Source: Zoroaster sp. YZ-2022
Lineage: Eukaryota > Echinodermata > Asteroidea > Forcipulatida > Zoroasteridae
Assembly (NCBI GenBank): GCA_029582265.1
Contig: CM055819.1
Location: forward strand, 9,050,135 to 9,114,134
Direction of reading: 5' to 3'
DNA: 64,000 bases
Position numbers and translations under genes: made by a program. This document shows positions 37,701 to 49,599 of the stretch, piece by piece. The stretch's first letter is position 1, and each line of letters begins with the position of its first letter. The notes beneath the pieces are model-generated. The model had not been told where the DNA came from and did not search any database. It saw nothing but the letters and a program-made list of their open reading frames with translations.

Positions 37701-39777
37701 ATAGTTCAAAACACGTACAATGCATCTTTCACTGATAGTGTTTTGTGTCTAATTAAGAACCATTTCAAACATCACATGGATTCAATTTTAAAATAGCGTC
37801 GACCATAGGTTCGCTCAAAGGAAATAACAACAGGTTTTTATGTTTATAGTAAAAACACACATTTGTGAAGCTTGACGACTGTCTACGACATGAGGTCTCA
37901 CTTCCGCATATGAAAATGGTTTTCTGGATGCATACTGAGTACTATTAAATTCCGGAAGTCACCAATTACCCAGACAGTCGCTAGGTTACCATTACAGTAT
38001 ATAGCCATAATTAGGCCTACTCGTTAAGAAAAAAATATGAGCGATTTATCCATGAAAGGATGGAGGGTGGTAAAAAATAATGCATGAAATGCAATACCGC
38101 ATATTGAATGAGAATGCCTGCACCAGATTAGAGTACATTCATTCAACCCAGCACAAACTGGGGTGTCTGAGTGTCAACCTTATATTATTGCATGGTGTTC
38201 ACATTGGACGACCTGCACAATATGTACACCACTGGTGTTTTTAAAATCCGAGTTTTTGCGTGTACCAGTAATGATAAAACGTATACAACGTCCGTACAGG
38301 TTTACCAACAAGCCTTTTATACTGTAGGATATCAGGCCTGCTATTTTCTCGAGTGTAATGAATATGTATCACCAAAGAAAAGGGTTACCCTGCTAAAGCT
38401 TTTAGAATAACACCACACCAGTGGTGTCATATTTATTTTCCTATTTGTCCAATATAAGCAACAACACGGGCGAGTTGCCAACAATAGTTTACCGGTAGTT
38501 TTTAACACCACAGTTTTTGCAGTGCATCGGTACATGTACCCATGGAAATGAAACATAGATTAGCGTTACTTTTTGTTAACTTTCCGCTGCAAAATTTTCA
38601 CCCAGCCCACAATTATCGATATCGGCAATCATATTATATACGCAGCCGAATTAGTATTTGGCATAAAAATAATAAGATTATCAGCTTTACCGGCAGTTGC
38701 ACAAGACGTTCACAATGTCAATCCCCGTACAGGCACTGTCAAGTTTATGGTAAGTAACTATCAAAATATTTGGAGTACGCAACAAAACAATCATTCCACC
38801 AAACAAGAGAACTGTTCCAATATATGGCCATGATACTGTACCAAATATTCATTTATTTTGTATTTATTTTTATTTTTATTTTTTTTATTTTTATTTTTTT
38901 TTAATTTTTTATAAAACGCATGATGTTTTTCTGCTAATGGGGTGAAAGAGTCGTCGCAAAATTTTGTTCCCACAGGATGTTCCCGCATAATAAGTGTTCA
39001 ATTAATATTTAAGATGCATCGCCCGTGGTTTTGGCTTTTTCACCAGTGATTCCTGACAGTTGTATGTGAAAATTACTTTTTTCCGTGTAGAAAGGCAAAC
39101 AAAGACTTTAAAATTATATATTTCACAAGAAAATCGTCAGAGGCATGTTTTTCTAAACTAATAAACTCATTAAAACTCTTAGACCCTTCAATATTTATGT
39201 TAAACCATTTTTTTATTTTTTTGTGTGAAATATTTCATGTTAGAAAATATGTATTTCTTTCTTTTGGTAAAATATAAATGTACAAAATTGCTGGGAATTA
39301 CTTGTGAAATAGTCGAAACATGGGCGATTCATCTTTAAAAGCTTTCACTGGGAAAAATCCAATAAGTTTTGCATAAAAATGAAATGCCTTCCAGCAATCT
39401 CATTTTAGCAGTCACTAAAACTAGGGAATTATACACTGGATGATTGACCGTTTACGGTATAATTACATGAATACTTGCGATCACCACAGACGATTATACA
39501 CACGTACATGGGTAGTCTCTTCCATTACGCGTGTCTCTTGTCTTCTCAAGTGCTCCATCGAAACCCACTTCAAGTGGAAGGACACTTTGCCTGTTTAAGG
39601 AGGTTTTGGTTTTTTGTGTATCTTTTTAGGTAATTATGCAATGTTTGCCATAAGTGGAGCCAAAATACTCATAATCTACCATTAACTGTAAGTTTGACTG
39701 CCTGGTCGACGGTTTTTAGATCTTAATCTTGATATTTTTTCATAGATTTGGGTTGTGCAAACGTTTGAAAATACTCG
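34715..39777. other. Intergenic DNA and 3' flank of the GPCR gene
   Basis: No exon is recognised. Two MITE-2-type ends lie close together (GGAGAAATGTACATCATTGG at about 36823 and TTAAAGGGAATGTAAGCC at about 36874). A (TTTTTA)n-like low-complexity tract lies at 38858-38912. The receptor transcript probably ends within its first few hundred bases; a TTTATT (AATAAA on the minus strand) at about 39213 is a weak candidate poly(A) signal. Confidence 0.4.
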
Positions 39778-39804
39778 CCTTTACAACATATGTTGGGATT
39801 GAGC

Positions 39805-41031
39805 TTATGTCTTGTCAATGCCTTGTTTCTCCAAATGAATCTGCACCATTTCACCATTTCTTGGATAGGAGGATTCCGACACGACCGCTGTAGTTGTCAA
39901 TGGATACTGGTTGGTAACACCAGATACATTATCGTCCCCCTCATCGTCATGGAGACGGAACCGTCCACCCTTTTTGTTGGGTTTTCCCCGACCTCCGTTC
40001 TTACCAAATCTCCATCTGCTGACGTTCGAAGTTTGGCTTACCTCACTTCTCTTATCGGAGCTGCAGAACCAGGCTTTCTTAAAGCTCTTCCTAAAGTTAT
40101 CACTGAAGAAGGCGTATAAGAATGGGTTAGCGCAGCTGTTGATGTAAGACAACGATAGGACAGTGTCTGAAATGATCCAAGCGCAATTCCATGAAGCAAA
40201 TGTCTTCACGAAGACCATGAGGAATCTTACAATGTAAAAAGGGCACCAGCAGATAACAAATGTGATTACGACGATTAAGACAAGACGATTGACCTTGCGC
40301 GATTTCTCCGGTTTCCCTGTCTTTTTGTTCATTTCTCTTAGACGCATGGAAATGCTGGAATAGCATACGATGATGACAGTAAGAGGAATGACGAAGTTTA
40401 ATATAAATGTATACATAGTTAATATCCTGCCCATACGTTCTCTCTGGTCCTCTTCGAAGGTGAGATAACACAGATCGTAGCCATCAGATCGTGGGTCTAA
40501 CTCGGCGAAATGAACGAAAGGAATAGAAGCGAGAATTGAGAGTACCCAGATGGATGCATTGATTGCAGTTGCAACCCGGAGGTTTCTAAAGGAGTGGGAC
40601 TTCATAGCATGACAGACGGCCACGTACCGATCCACGCTCATCGCTGTCAGACACCACACGCTAATGACCATGTTGAAAAAATCTATGCCAAAATAAACTT
40701 TGCATAAGAACGCACCGAAAATCCAGTAGGTTTCCATATAGTTCGATATCGCCAGGAGAGTTAAAAAGGTAACGAACACTGCATCAGCAACGGCCAAATT
40801 GAGAATATAACAGTTTGTTACTGTTTTCATCTTGGCAAACCGGATAATAACGTAGATAACGGTGCCATTGCCAATAATTCCAACCACTGTTATGATCATA
40901 TACAATGTGCCAATGATTCTACCGGCTAGCACAACATCTTGATAGTTTCCGTTGTCCTCAGTGGTGTTGTAGTCCTGCAAGTCCGTTGTATTAGTCGGAT
41001 ACAGTGAGGTGAATGTTTCTGTGGAACCCAT
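39805..41031 (-). CDS. Rhodopsin-class GPCR, somatostatin/allatostatin-C receptor-like, single exon
   Basis: A 408-residue seven-helix receptor with no intron in the coding region. Visible landmarks: two N-glycosylation sites (N14, N22) in a short outer tail; GNG with N55 in TM1; LAVAD with D83 in TM2; C110 and C188 for the usual disulfide; D117 in TM3, where somatostatin and opioid receptors hold the acidic residue that contacts a basic ligand; DRY at 134-136; W162 in TM4; P216 in TM5; CWCP at 261-264 in TM6; NPFLY at 302-306 in TM7; then helix 8 (DNFRKSF) and C323, a likely palmitoylation site. The tail of about 85 residues is basic, then acidic. TM3 and TM7 (SCANPFLY, SDNF) resemble somatostatin/allatostatin-C receptors, so a peptide ligand and Gi/o coupling are inferred. 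I start at the ATG at 41031 (A at -3, G at +4) rather than at an in-frame GTG six bases upstream. Related peptide receptors such as opioid-like or orphan types cannot be excluded. Confidence 0.93.
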   Translation of the reverse strand: MGSTETFTSLYPTNTTDLQDYNTTEDNGNYQDVVLAGRIIGTLYMIITVVGIIGNGTVIYVIIRFAKMKTVTNCYILNLAVADAVFVTFLTLLAISNYMETYWIFGAFLCKVYFGIDFFNMVISVWCLTAMSVDRYVAVCHAMKSHSFRNLRVATAINASIWVLSILASIPFVHFAELDPRSDGYDLCYLTFEEDQRERMGRILTMYTFILNFVIPLTVIIVCYSSISMRLREMNKKTGKPEKSRKVNRLVLIVVITFVICWCPFYIVRFLMVFVKTFASWNCAWIISDTVLSLSYINSCANPFLYAFFSDNFRKSFKKAWFCSSDKRSEVSQTSNVSRWRFGKNGGRGKPNKKGGRFRLHDDEGDDNVSGVTNQYPLTTTAVVSESSYPRNGEMVQIHLEKQGIDKT

Positions 41032-41033
41032 TA

Positions 41034-41039
41034 TCACAT
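41034..41039 (-). promoter_or_regulatory. Start-stop mini-uORF just before the GPCR ATG
   Basis: On the minus strand an ATG is followed at once by TGA, and the receptor ATG begins two bases after that stop. Start-stop elements of this type can hold or recycle ribosomes and lower translation of the main frame. This applies only if the 5' UTR covers the site, which the sequence alone cannot show. Confidence 0.4.
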
Positions 41040-41860
41040 TCGTAAGTCAGTTTTATATAATATGCAAGTAAACGGATTCTTTAAAAGTTGATATTTTCAT
41101 CAATGTTACACCAAGTTTTTAAGATAATGATGATGTATCGTATGATTTCAACACGTTTCAAGATCACACTTACTTTCTTGGTAATATAATTCTTTAGTGT
41201 ATTGGTTACGGCAACGCAAGACATAGGCGGTTTGAGTGTTAAGTCGGTTATCCGTGTCTCATCATAGCTGTGATACATGTGAGCATATATCCTGCAAGCA
41301 CTATATAATGTGATATCACCAAGTAGGCGGTACAATCCCAATAGCATCATAACGTACAGGTCTGAGCACAGCGGTGGTGTGTGCTGAGCAGCGCTGCTGA
41401 TTGATCATGATACGATGAACGCGCACGCGTATATCGTCCAGATCAGCCAAACCAGCATCCGTTCGGTGATTGCAACTGCCTACTGTCATTAGCCAAACCC
41501 CAGCTCCCCCATTGGCTGTGTTTGCCACGTCTGCGCTTTAACCGTAAGTCATGGCTCATCATGGATCATCGACGAAGCAATTTGTCGTCGATAAAATAGG
41601 ACAGAAAGGAATAAAAAGGGACGGGAGGTTTCAGTGTTTTTGCTAGTGGTATTATATTGATCTAAAGCAATACTGTAATGATTGTGTCTATTGGAGTAAG
41701 ATGGAAATTAATCAAGCCATTCGCGCCTATTGTCTAGCGATTACTTTATGATTTCACTTATCATATTTCAATGTTGTTTCTTGAAAGTCATATCTACTCG
41801 CCTATGGTTTACTAATAGCAACGATAGTAATTTGATAAATCAAGCTTTCAAACCTTTATT
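41040..41860. other. 5' flank of the GPCR gene
   Basis: About 820 bases upstream of the receptor start with no convincing coding exon. A TTATATAA-type motif lies at about 41052-41060, too close to the ATG to be a normal TATA box for this transcript. There is a modestly CpG-containing stretch around 41370-41480. The promoter may lie here, but no element can be assigned. Confidence 0.4.
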
Positions 41861-42400
41861 AAAGGGAAGGTACATCATTGGTAACTATAGCCTTCCTGAT
41901 AACAAAATAACCAAATTATTATTAGAAAAATAACTTGATGTGACGTTGGTAAAGGTACCACTAATTTTGACAAATATCGCGGCTGAAGTGCTTACGTTCT
42001 AGAGAAATCACACCAAAACGATGCATTCTCAAAATGTTGCGACTGCAACTTTTCGTTCTATCGTATTTTCTTTAAACAGTGTGAATGTTTTTTTTTTTCA
42101 CATTTGTTCTTGTAATTTAGACCTTTACAACATATTGGGATTGGGCTTATGTCTTGCCAATGCTTTGTTTCCCCAAATGAATCTGCACCATTTCACCATT
42201 TCTTGGGTAGGAGGATTCCGACTACTGAAGTTACTTCTGTAACTGTTTGTTCCAAGAATTTCTATAAACATTGTGAAAGTTTTTTCACACTTTTCTTATA
42301 ATTTAATGGTTTTATTTTAATATAGCTCTTGATTTAAAGACAGTAAAGCACACCAATAGAAGTAGTTTTGCCAAAATAACCAATATTGTACATTCCTTTT
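41861..42400. mobile_element. MITE-2 family element carrying the GPCR tail
   Basis: The ends are inverted: AAAGGGAAGGTACATCATTGG on the left and an imperfect complement (CCAATATTGTACATTCCTTT) on the right. The same ends recur through the window. Inside, two related direct repeats of about 75 bases (about 42040-42118 and 42232-42308, each ending in a T-rich CACA...CTTRTAATTTA stretch) flank the receptor-tail copy. The element has no coding capacity of its own. Confidence 0.7.
42122..42221 (-). pseudogene. Duplicated 3' tail of the GPCR gene
   Basis: About 100 bases closely match the end of the receptor gene (39778-39878), in the same orientation, with few differences. The match covers the last 24 codons, the TAA stop (42147-42149) and about 25 bases of 3' UTR. 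The frame is still open; relative to the gene it has three amino-acid changes (E401G, G404S, D406G) and a silent Tyr codon change. Nothing upstream of residue 385 is present. The fragment sits in the middle of a palindromic MITE-like element, so it is either a transposon-captured fragment or the remnant of a lost tandem paralogue. Confidence 0.85.
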
Positions 42401-44449
42401 AAAAATGCAAATGACTGTAAATGTATAATAAAAGGATTTAGCTGTACGTAGAGTAGACTTATTTATTACAAAATGCTATAAATTATGGTAGAAATTGGTC
42501 TTGTGACACTAGAAGTGTCCTTCTCAAAAGCAACGTGCCAATAACGAACATTAAAAAAATAAGTAATAATGTAGTCATGTTAGCCTCCAAGCCATTAATT
42601 AAAAGTAGCGGTGTGCGTTTCGGATATTTTTGGAACCGGATACCCGAAATCAGGAAAGTTCGGATACCCGGATACCCGTTTTCATTCTTGTTGAAAACAT
42701 GCCTCCTTTGGTGTACAAATACATGTAAATGTTAACAAAATTGACCTTTATAATACATAGGATACAATATTTAATTCGATCTTTATTTATAATAAAAGTA
42801 TAACATCTTGGTGACAAAATATTGTATTTACTTAAAGTTATTTCTGAAATAAAACCGTAAAAATTGCTACAAAAGTGATTTCTGAAAAAAAACCGTAAAA
42901 ATTGCTACAAAAGTGTCTTTAATAACCCAAGTTACAATATACCATATACACTGTACAAAAGAAAGCCCAATTGATATGATCACACGTGCACACGCACGGC
43001 CGGTGCATCACGCAGCTTCTGTGGCCTCACACGTGACTGTGTCAGGAGTGACTTTCATATCATCAGAATGCAATGAGACAATGATGGTGTGTGCGTGTCA
43101 GAGCGCATGCGTATAGCAAGTTCGCTTGGATGTTCATGTCAGAAAACACGTGTTGAATAATGGCATTGGTCGATCAAAGGCGATGTGGGCGGAACTAACC
43201 TGTTGTGGGAAATTAAAACGATTCATGTGCTTGCGCCTTGTCGCGCCCCTGCCTTCTAAATAAGGATAGCCCGTACGTCATGTTGGCTTTGGATAAGGAC
43301 ATGATTTTGCTTAATTAGTTAATAAAATAATATTATGAAACTAACAAACTGCAAAATATTACGAATCTAAAATCAGAACTTGAATATTAATTGCTTTCTA
43401 TCACAATGAATTTTAGTTAAATGTCAGTGGCCTGTCAATAAACCTTGTTTCCTGAAAGAATGAATTTACTATAAGCATGGAGGAAGGAAAACAGATATAA
43501 GAGACCTAGCTAGGAATAATTAAAAATAACAACTACTACTATTACTAATAATAATAAAGCTAAACAATGATTTTGAGAATTAAGATTATTTTCAGAACCC
43601 AATATTTCTCTTTCAAAATCGGTTGCGGTGTACTGATTGGTACTTATCATTGTTATAAATCATGTTCACTTTGGTGGGATGGCAGTTATGTCCTTTATTA
43701 CAGTATATGTGACAATCCCTTAGGAGTGGGGTTTGTTAAGAAAAAGTTAATCACCCTTCAATTCGCACCTTCACCCAAAGTTTATTTGAAAGCGAATTAG
43801 TTTGAATCTCGCACGGTAGCCAACACGGCGTGAGGTCACTACCTGTAATGCAATGCGTGCGGGTGTGTGTGAGTTGGTTTTTTGTAAGAGTGTGCAGCAT
43901 GTTATGTAAGGGGTATAGAGTCATGCGCATGCTCAGATGAAAATCCTGCAGGAAAGAAAACAGTAAATCCATCCTAGATCCTGTTGCACTTTTAATATAA
44001 TCTAGTACGCATAACTTCGAATCTGCTTTTACACTGATTAGTGGCTTTATATCGCTGTAAATGATGACTCCTCCTAAATAATAATAAATCAATTCTTGAA
44101 AGGAAAACTATTATTTCATCATGGAGGAAAGTTCCCTTCCTTCCTCCGTCATTTTACATAGTGTATTGTTCCAGATAAGTAGTGTTGTAGCGGGGTAAGC
44201 TGCACAGATTTGTTTTGGCCGCATTCAAAGGAAACGGTGAATTTGCAGAAAAGGGGGTTCAGAGAAAGTTTAAAGACTAAAAGTGATTTCAGTTCATTTG
44301 TTTCCTGATATCCTTTTCCTTTTTTTTTTTTTTTTTTAGAAAGTTAACAGTTACTTTAGAGCCCATCTATCAAATCGCTGGCTCTTACTTGGCTGTGAAC
44401 ACTCATTTTTATGGTGTATACTATAGACGCATAAAAGCAACACAACATG

Positions 44450-45430
44450 TAGGCGTGAAAGAAAAAAGTGCAGATCCTTTGTTGTATTTTTAGTCATATG
44501 AAACGTATTGAAATGAGTCACAAATGAGGGTTGCGCTCACATGATTTGCAAAAAGCATAGCGCATCGGATAGCGATAGCTTTCAAACTGCAACTGGACGG
44601 ATGAATAACTTTGAATATGTCTGGGATTTTTAATATAATATGCAGAGTAGATGGCAGTGAACACTCCTGACGTAGTTCAATGAACAATCTAGTTTTTCCT
44701 GTGGTATTTTTATATAAGAGTTCGAGCATTGGTATAAATTAAGATACCAAGACAAGTGATTGTTTGGGAAGGGCTATCCATCTTTGAGCAATTTATATGA
44801 AATACTAACCATAAAGTAAAACAAGTAATTAAAATGCCATTTACAAGCCTCCCGTGTATTTTCAATTTTGATGAGAAAATCATCCAGGTATAGCAACGAC
44901 CCCATTACAACCATGATGTTGCATCATACGAGAGACATGCAGACGGAGTAATTCTATGAAAAATGCATGGCGCACGTGTATCTCCAAATGGAAGTTTAGT
45001 GCCATTTAAATAAGTCATCGGTATGACAGGTATATATATATATATATATACCGATAAGCACTTTTGAGATCAACTTTGGGAGTCATATTTTTGGAGTAGG
45101 CCTAATACTTTTGTTTATGTCTTCCCAGCACGTTGTAATGGGCAGCAAATTTTGGATCGAAATTGAAGTCTGAAGCTATTATGTACATGTACACGTGATA
45201 TATAGCCTACACTGATGTTTGGAAAGGAGCTAACACAAACAACCTTGACCTACCCATTGAATTATTTTGGCGTGAAAGAAAAAGTATTTTTAATCATATG
45301 AAATGTATTGAAATGAGCCGTTACGCTCAGATGACTTTCAAAAAGCATACTTAGCTTTCAAACTGCAACTGAAGGGATGATTAATGATGTCTGGGGGTAA
45401 CTTTGAGGATGTCTGGTTTTTAATAGAATA
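44450..45430 (+). repeat. Direct duplication of ~190 bp, about 820 bp apart
   Basis: The segments about 44455-44650 and about 45272-45430 match each other in the same orientation. Both contain ATGAAAYGTATTGAAATGAG and, later, AGCTTTCAAACTGCAACTG. The second copy has internal deletions. They flank the reverse transcriptase fragment. Confidence 0.75.
44809..45086 (-). pseudogene. DIRS-type reverse transcriptase fragment
   Basis: Read on the minus strand in successive frames, this stretch shows TPKVDLKSAYR, then KLPFGDTRAPCIFHRITPSA, then LLYLDDFLIKIENTREACKW. The VDLKSAY, LPFG and YLDDFLI blocks are the reverse transcriptase core of DIRS/Ngaro-type tyrosine-recombinase retrotransposons. The frame shifts at least once between LPFG and YLDD, and a (TA)10 expansion splits the first block from the second, so it is inactive. 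The frame at 44490-44729 may be a decayed RNase H region (weak LKAI...ICD similarity); I hold that loosely. Confidence 0.75.
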
Positions 45431-46154
45431 TTCCACCAAATGTACACTGGTGTATGACAAGAAACTATAAATCCTGATATTTTGAGATATCTGCAAACAC
45501 ATTCTTAGTATGGTTTATTTTTAAATAGGAACTATACATCTCAAATGGCATCTCAAATTACATCTAAATATTAAACAAATTTTGGATAAATAGAGAATTA
45601 GCTGTTGCAAACTGCTTACCAACCTAAAGGACCTGTAGTATAAATGCAATAGTTCTTCGTTTCGAACCTACAGCAGGTTCTTTCTCAAAGGGAAAATAGG
45701 ATTGATAAATAATTAGTAGGGTGTTTAATTTGTTAGGGTGTTATTGAATATAAATTACGGGTAGTTTACTGTCTTAATACATGTACCACGAACAAAATAA
45801 CACGCGGGCATGTATTCACTGTTTTTTTCCCTATGTATTCATCGCAACATGTATTCTCCAAATTTGTGTCAGTAGATAACGTCTCAAAAGGATCAATTTC
45901 ATCTTGCTATTAACAAGCACAGATTATAATCTGGTAGTCTGGATTACAATTGGTGTCGTTTTAAGTGAGTGGCACATGCATATCGCGTAGCATGCAGCAA
46001 TGGCACGCTTAATTCATACGGTAGTCGATCGTTTCATGAATAATCAAATTGTTTCTGTATACATCGTGTAACAGTCGTAGCAACGTTCTAATTAGGCTAT
46101 AACTATTTTATGTTCTTTAAATTAAATGTTAACGACGATGACTCTGTAACCCCT

Positions 46155-46225
46155 TACACTACACACTCGTATACAAAACCCACATACACACTCGTATACA
46201 AAACCCACACACACACACACAAAAA
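46155..46225 (+). repeat. Short tandem repeat CACTCGTATACAAAACCCACA
   Basis: Two copies of a unit of about 25 bp followed by an (AC)n run. Confidence 0.75.
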
Positions 46226-46697
46226 CGCATGCATTGTATTACACTGACCTCACGCTGCATTCTCTGTAGCATAAACCATGGAGGTCTATTTTATACCTCC
46301 ATGCATAAACAAACCTTGGGTGGTAGTGATTAACTTGCTTAACTTTTTCTGTACAAAACCCACTCTATGGGGTTGTCGTATACAATGTAATAGGACATTC
46401 TCTACGAAAGTGTGTTTTTAATGTATCACAAACAGTTGGACAAAAGTGTATGGAAAATGTCCGTAAAATACTACAAAGGCGTGATCAGAGTGTTAATCTC
46501 TTGAATAAAATTGCTCCTTAAAGTGTAAACATTACATTGTTCAATAGTAAAAGATTTCTGTTCACACCACTGAAATGGTAAGTCCCAATTTTAAAAAGTC
46601 GTTTACGGGTACCCGGAACCGAAAAATGGAACCGGGTAATGACAGTTTCGGTCGGGTATCCGGATACCCGGATACCTGGCACAGCCCTAATTAAAAG

Positions 46698-48070
46698 GCC
46701 TAGATATGTTTAAATATCTGAATATGTCCTTTGGTTATTTTCGAAAAATGCATTGCCGACCACATTCTTACAGATACCATTTGGGTTACCATTTGTCTCA
46801 AGAAATGTTGATGTAAACATGTTGTGCTTTGTTTTGTTTAGCACACGTTAACGTTTATTGTTTCAGCCGATGCGTGAAATGAAAAGATCGTGCTTGCCAA
46901 TTTGATTCTTCGGATAAAACTATAGTCCATTTGGCCATTCGTTAAATTTCTCCGAATTCTACCCCCAGAAATTCGAATGAAATTAGAATGCCGTACATAG
47001 CCTGTATTAAAAACAGGTCAAACCGGAAACCCCTCCGTAATACTCGAACTAATTTGTCGACCTTAATTTAGAGGCCTATTTCACCTCAAGCCGATACGGT
47101 TGGTATAGCAGTTCGTGAAAATAGTATGGTGATGGGGTTATTATTGAGCCGACCAGATAGCTATCCCTAATCTTCCTTCATACGGAGCCATGTGTCCTGA
47201 CATGCCATGGCATTGATTTTCGTCCAACCCTTGGGGGTCACTTTGATCCCCACCGCCGTTCTTATTACATTGATGCTACTCCATGTTATGACTTGCTTGG
47301 TTGTTTTGTTTTTTTCTGTGAAGAATGTTGTCTAACCTTTTGTGATGAATCGAAGAAGTCAAATTTCCAGCCAGCGCAAAGGAAAAAGATTTGACGGTTA
47401 TTTTGTTGGTGATTTTAAACTGTGACTGGTTCTGACTGAATGGTATAGACTAATGTCAGCCCATGATTAGTAATCCGAATCGCCTTGCCCTTTGAAGAAA
47501 TAAGAGTCTAAAGCAGAATCAAATTATTGAATATTTTTCACTACTTTATGGAGAGGTTTGGCACCATTTGTTTTAAATGGACTAAATTAACGCTTCTTAA
47601 TATTCAGTGGTCTTCAGATGTAACAGTTTAGAGAGAGAAATACTGATCGAGAGGAGAAAGTTATTAAATGACAGATTTCGGGAATAACAAATAAGACAAA
47701 AGTCATTATTGTTTACACAGACCTATGGAACTTCCTCTTTTAGTACGGTATATTGCATGTCATGGCTGGCGAACATATTTCGTATATGAGCATTTTGTAT
47801 GTGTTTGACATTCATTTACCATTAAAGCCCAAAACAAGTTTATGGTATCCGCGCGCGTCGCCTCAGGCACGCGCGTCGGCATTTTAGTTTTCTGTTTTTC
47901 CCCTATGAAACGATGTCCAATAAATTAATGGATCGAATGAAATTCTGCCGTGCTGTATTTTAAATGACTTTTTCACATAGTTTGCCCGATTTGTGAGGCC
48001 TCTCTTAGCCACCATACTTTGTGTATGGAAAATTTGGTGTGGTTCCAATAACTGCATTGGCAAAAAAAAG
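46698..48070. other. Intergenic DNA, nothing recognised
   Basis: AT-rich sequence without a supported feature. A short CG-rich patch (GCGCGCGTCGCCTCAGGCACG) lies at about 47850. Confidence 0.45.
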
Positions 48071-48071
48071 A

Positions 48072-48343
48072 TTAATAATAATAATAATAATGTGTGGACT
48101 TATATAGCGCACGTATCCACCAACTAAGTGGTGCTCAAGGCGCATTCTTCTTTTTTTTAACGTGCATTACACAACACACGGGACCTACGGCTTTACGTCC
48201 CATCCGAAGGACGAAGCAATTATGGTTAAGTACCTTGCTCAAGGACACAAGTGTCACGACCGGGGCTCGAACCCACACCCTGCTGCTGGCAACACCAGAA
48301 CTTCAGTTCGGTGCGCTAGACCGCTCGGCCACGACACTCCATT
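48072..48343 (-). mobile_element. tRNA-derived SINE, minus strand
   Basis: Read on the minus strand, the head (48343 down to about 48250) is tRNA-like of the long-variable-arm class (Leu/Ser type). It has an A-box (TGGCCGAGCGG) and an intact B-box (GGTTCGAGCCC). A central domain follows, containing CCTTGAGCAAGGTACTTAA and GGATGGGACGTAAAGCCG. The 3' end has GCGCTATATAAGTCC and an (ATT)n tail (48072-48092 on the plus strand). It appears nearly full length. Confidence 0.85.
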
Positions 48344-48369
48344 ACCAGAAACAGGAGACATTTTGGCCT

Positions 48370-48664
48370 AAAGAGAGGGAACTATACATTGGTATTTGAT
48401 AACGGATGTTCATTTCTATCTTCTAGTTTTCAGGAAGTATATCATAAAACTAACCGGTGAAGATTTCAGCAAAACTGGGCATCACGTTTCCGGCAACATT
48501 TGTAAGTTCGACATAACAATTATCTGGTTTCATTAAGTTGAAAGTCACTTCAAACAAACAAAAAATATCAAGGTGATTGGGTACCAAGAAAGTGAGATGG
48601 TAAATTAGATAGTAATTCCTTAATTGTATAATTATGTAAATTACCAATGTTGAACATTTCCTTT
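48370..48664. mobile_element. MITE-2 family element
   Basis: The ends are inverted: AAAGAGAGGGAACTATACATTGGTA on the left, opposed by TACCAATGTTGAACATTTCCTTT on the right. The body resembles the copy near 28.6 kb (TTTCARGAARTATATCAT...). It is non-coding and lies directly after the SINE. Confidence 0.65.
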
Positions 48665-48669
48665 AAATT

Positions 48670-49598
48670 CTGTAAAAATTACAATGAGTAAGATTTGCCC
48701 TACTTGAAATTACAATGCTGAAGTCTACACGCTGACAGAAAGATTGCATTGGCAAATCTACTTCTTTCGCCTGCCACTGTTTAGAAGAGGGCGCTGTGTT
48801 GTTTAACAGCAGATGGGCTGAAGTATAGACATCTATATTATACGTTTTCTGAAAAAAAATACATCATGACATACGAAATACATTGTCAGAACTTCACAGC
48901 AAGAAAGTTTTTGATTCAGTAATTGCAATTTCCATCTGAGTGGTATACAGCTTTTCAAAGCGCCGCGGTAAACGTGAAATAGCGCTTTTCAAAAACGTGT
49001 TATTGTTCGAATTTTATTTAGTTTCTTTTGTTCACCGTTATAATAAGACTGGCCAGACCTTTTAAAAATATGTGACATCATCGATGCTCGAGCGCCCTCT
49101 AAGAACAAGTTGAAACAGTTTTTCTTTAAAAATCACAATATCAATACATTCAACCACAGTTTATAAATAGTTAAATAAGTATAAACGCAGTCCTGCGATT
49201 GAATCGGAAGTCACAGTTTGACAACATTTTAATCGCAAGTAAGTCAATAAAACATTGTCTTTCCAGAACCGACAAATATATAATCTTTATTTGTGTGATA
49301 AACCATAACAAGTTCAAGAAATTGACATCTTTATCAAAACATCGACCTTAGGTGACCTTCGCTTCCGGAAGAATTGACCAAAGTGCATTTGTAAGCATAT
49401 TGGCCTTCTTTGAGCTACTTTACAAACCATTTGTAAGAAGCTTCAGTTCAATGCGGAGTCTTATAGGCATGAGAAATGTATAAAAAACATTCACAAGTTT
49501 TACAGAAAACCCATGGCTCAAAAATTCACATCAAGTTAGCTGTGGGATAATAATTAGATCATTAGGTAATAACCAATGTTTAAATACATTGTACAAAC
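48670..49598. other. Intergenic DNA, nothing recognised
   Basis: No open frame with a known motif and no clear repeat ends. Confidence 0.45.
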
Positions 49599-49599
49599 T

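Larger units (their letters stand above)
42606..46689. mobile_element. 4.1-kb hAT-like DNA transposon insertion, decayed
   Basis: The left end reads TAGCGGTGTGC and the right end, complemented, reads TAGGGCTGTGC. Both are followed inward by multiple CGGATACCCG motifs. A perfect 8-bp target duplication, ATTAAAAG, lies at 42598-42605 and 46690-46697. An 8-bp duplication with TAGGG-type ends is the hAT signature. No hAT transposase reading frame survives. The interior holds a decayed retroelement, a (TA)10 tract at 45031-45050 and an internal direct duplication. Confidence 0.85.

Noticed and set aside
39790..40471. Open frames overlapping the GPCR (plus-strand 109 and 78 codons, minus-strand 114 codons)
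   Set aside because: They are alternative-frame shadows of the receptor coding sequence.
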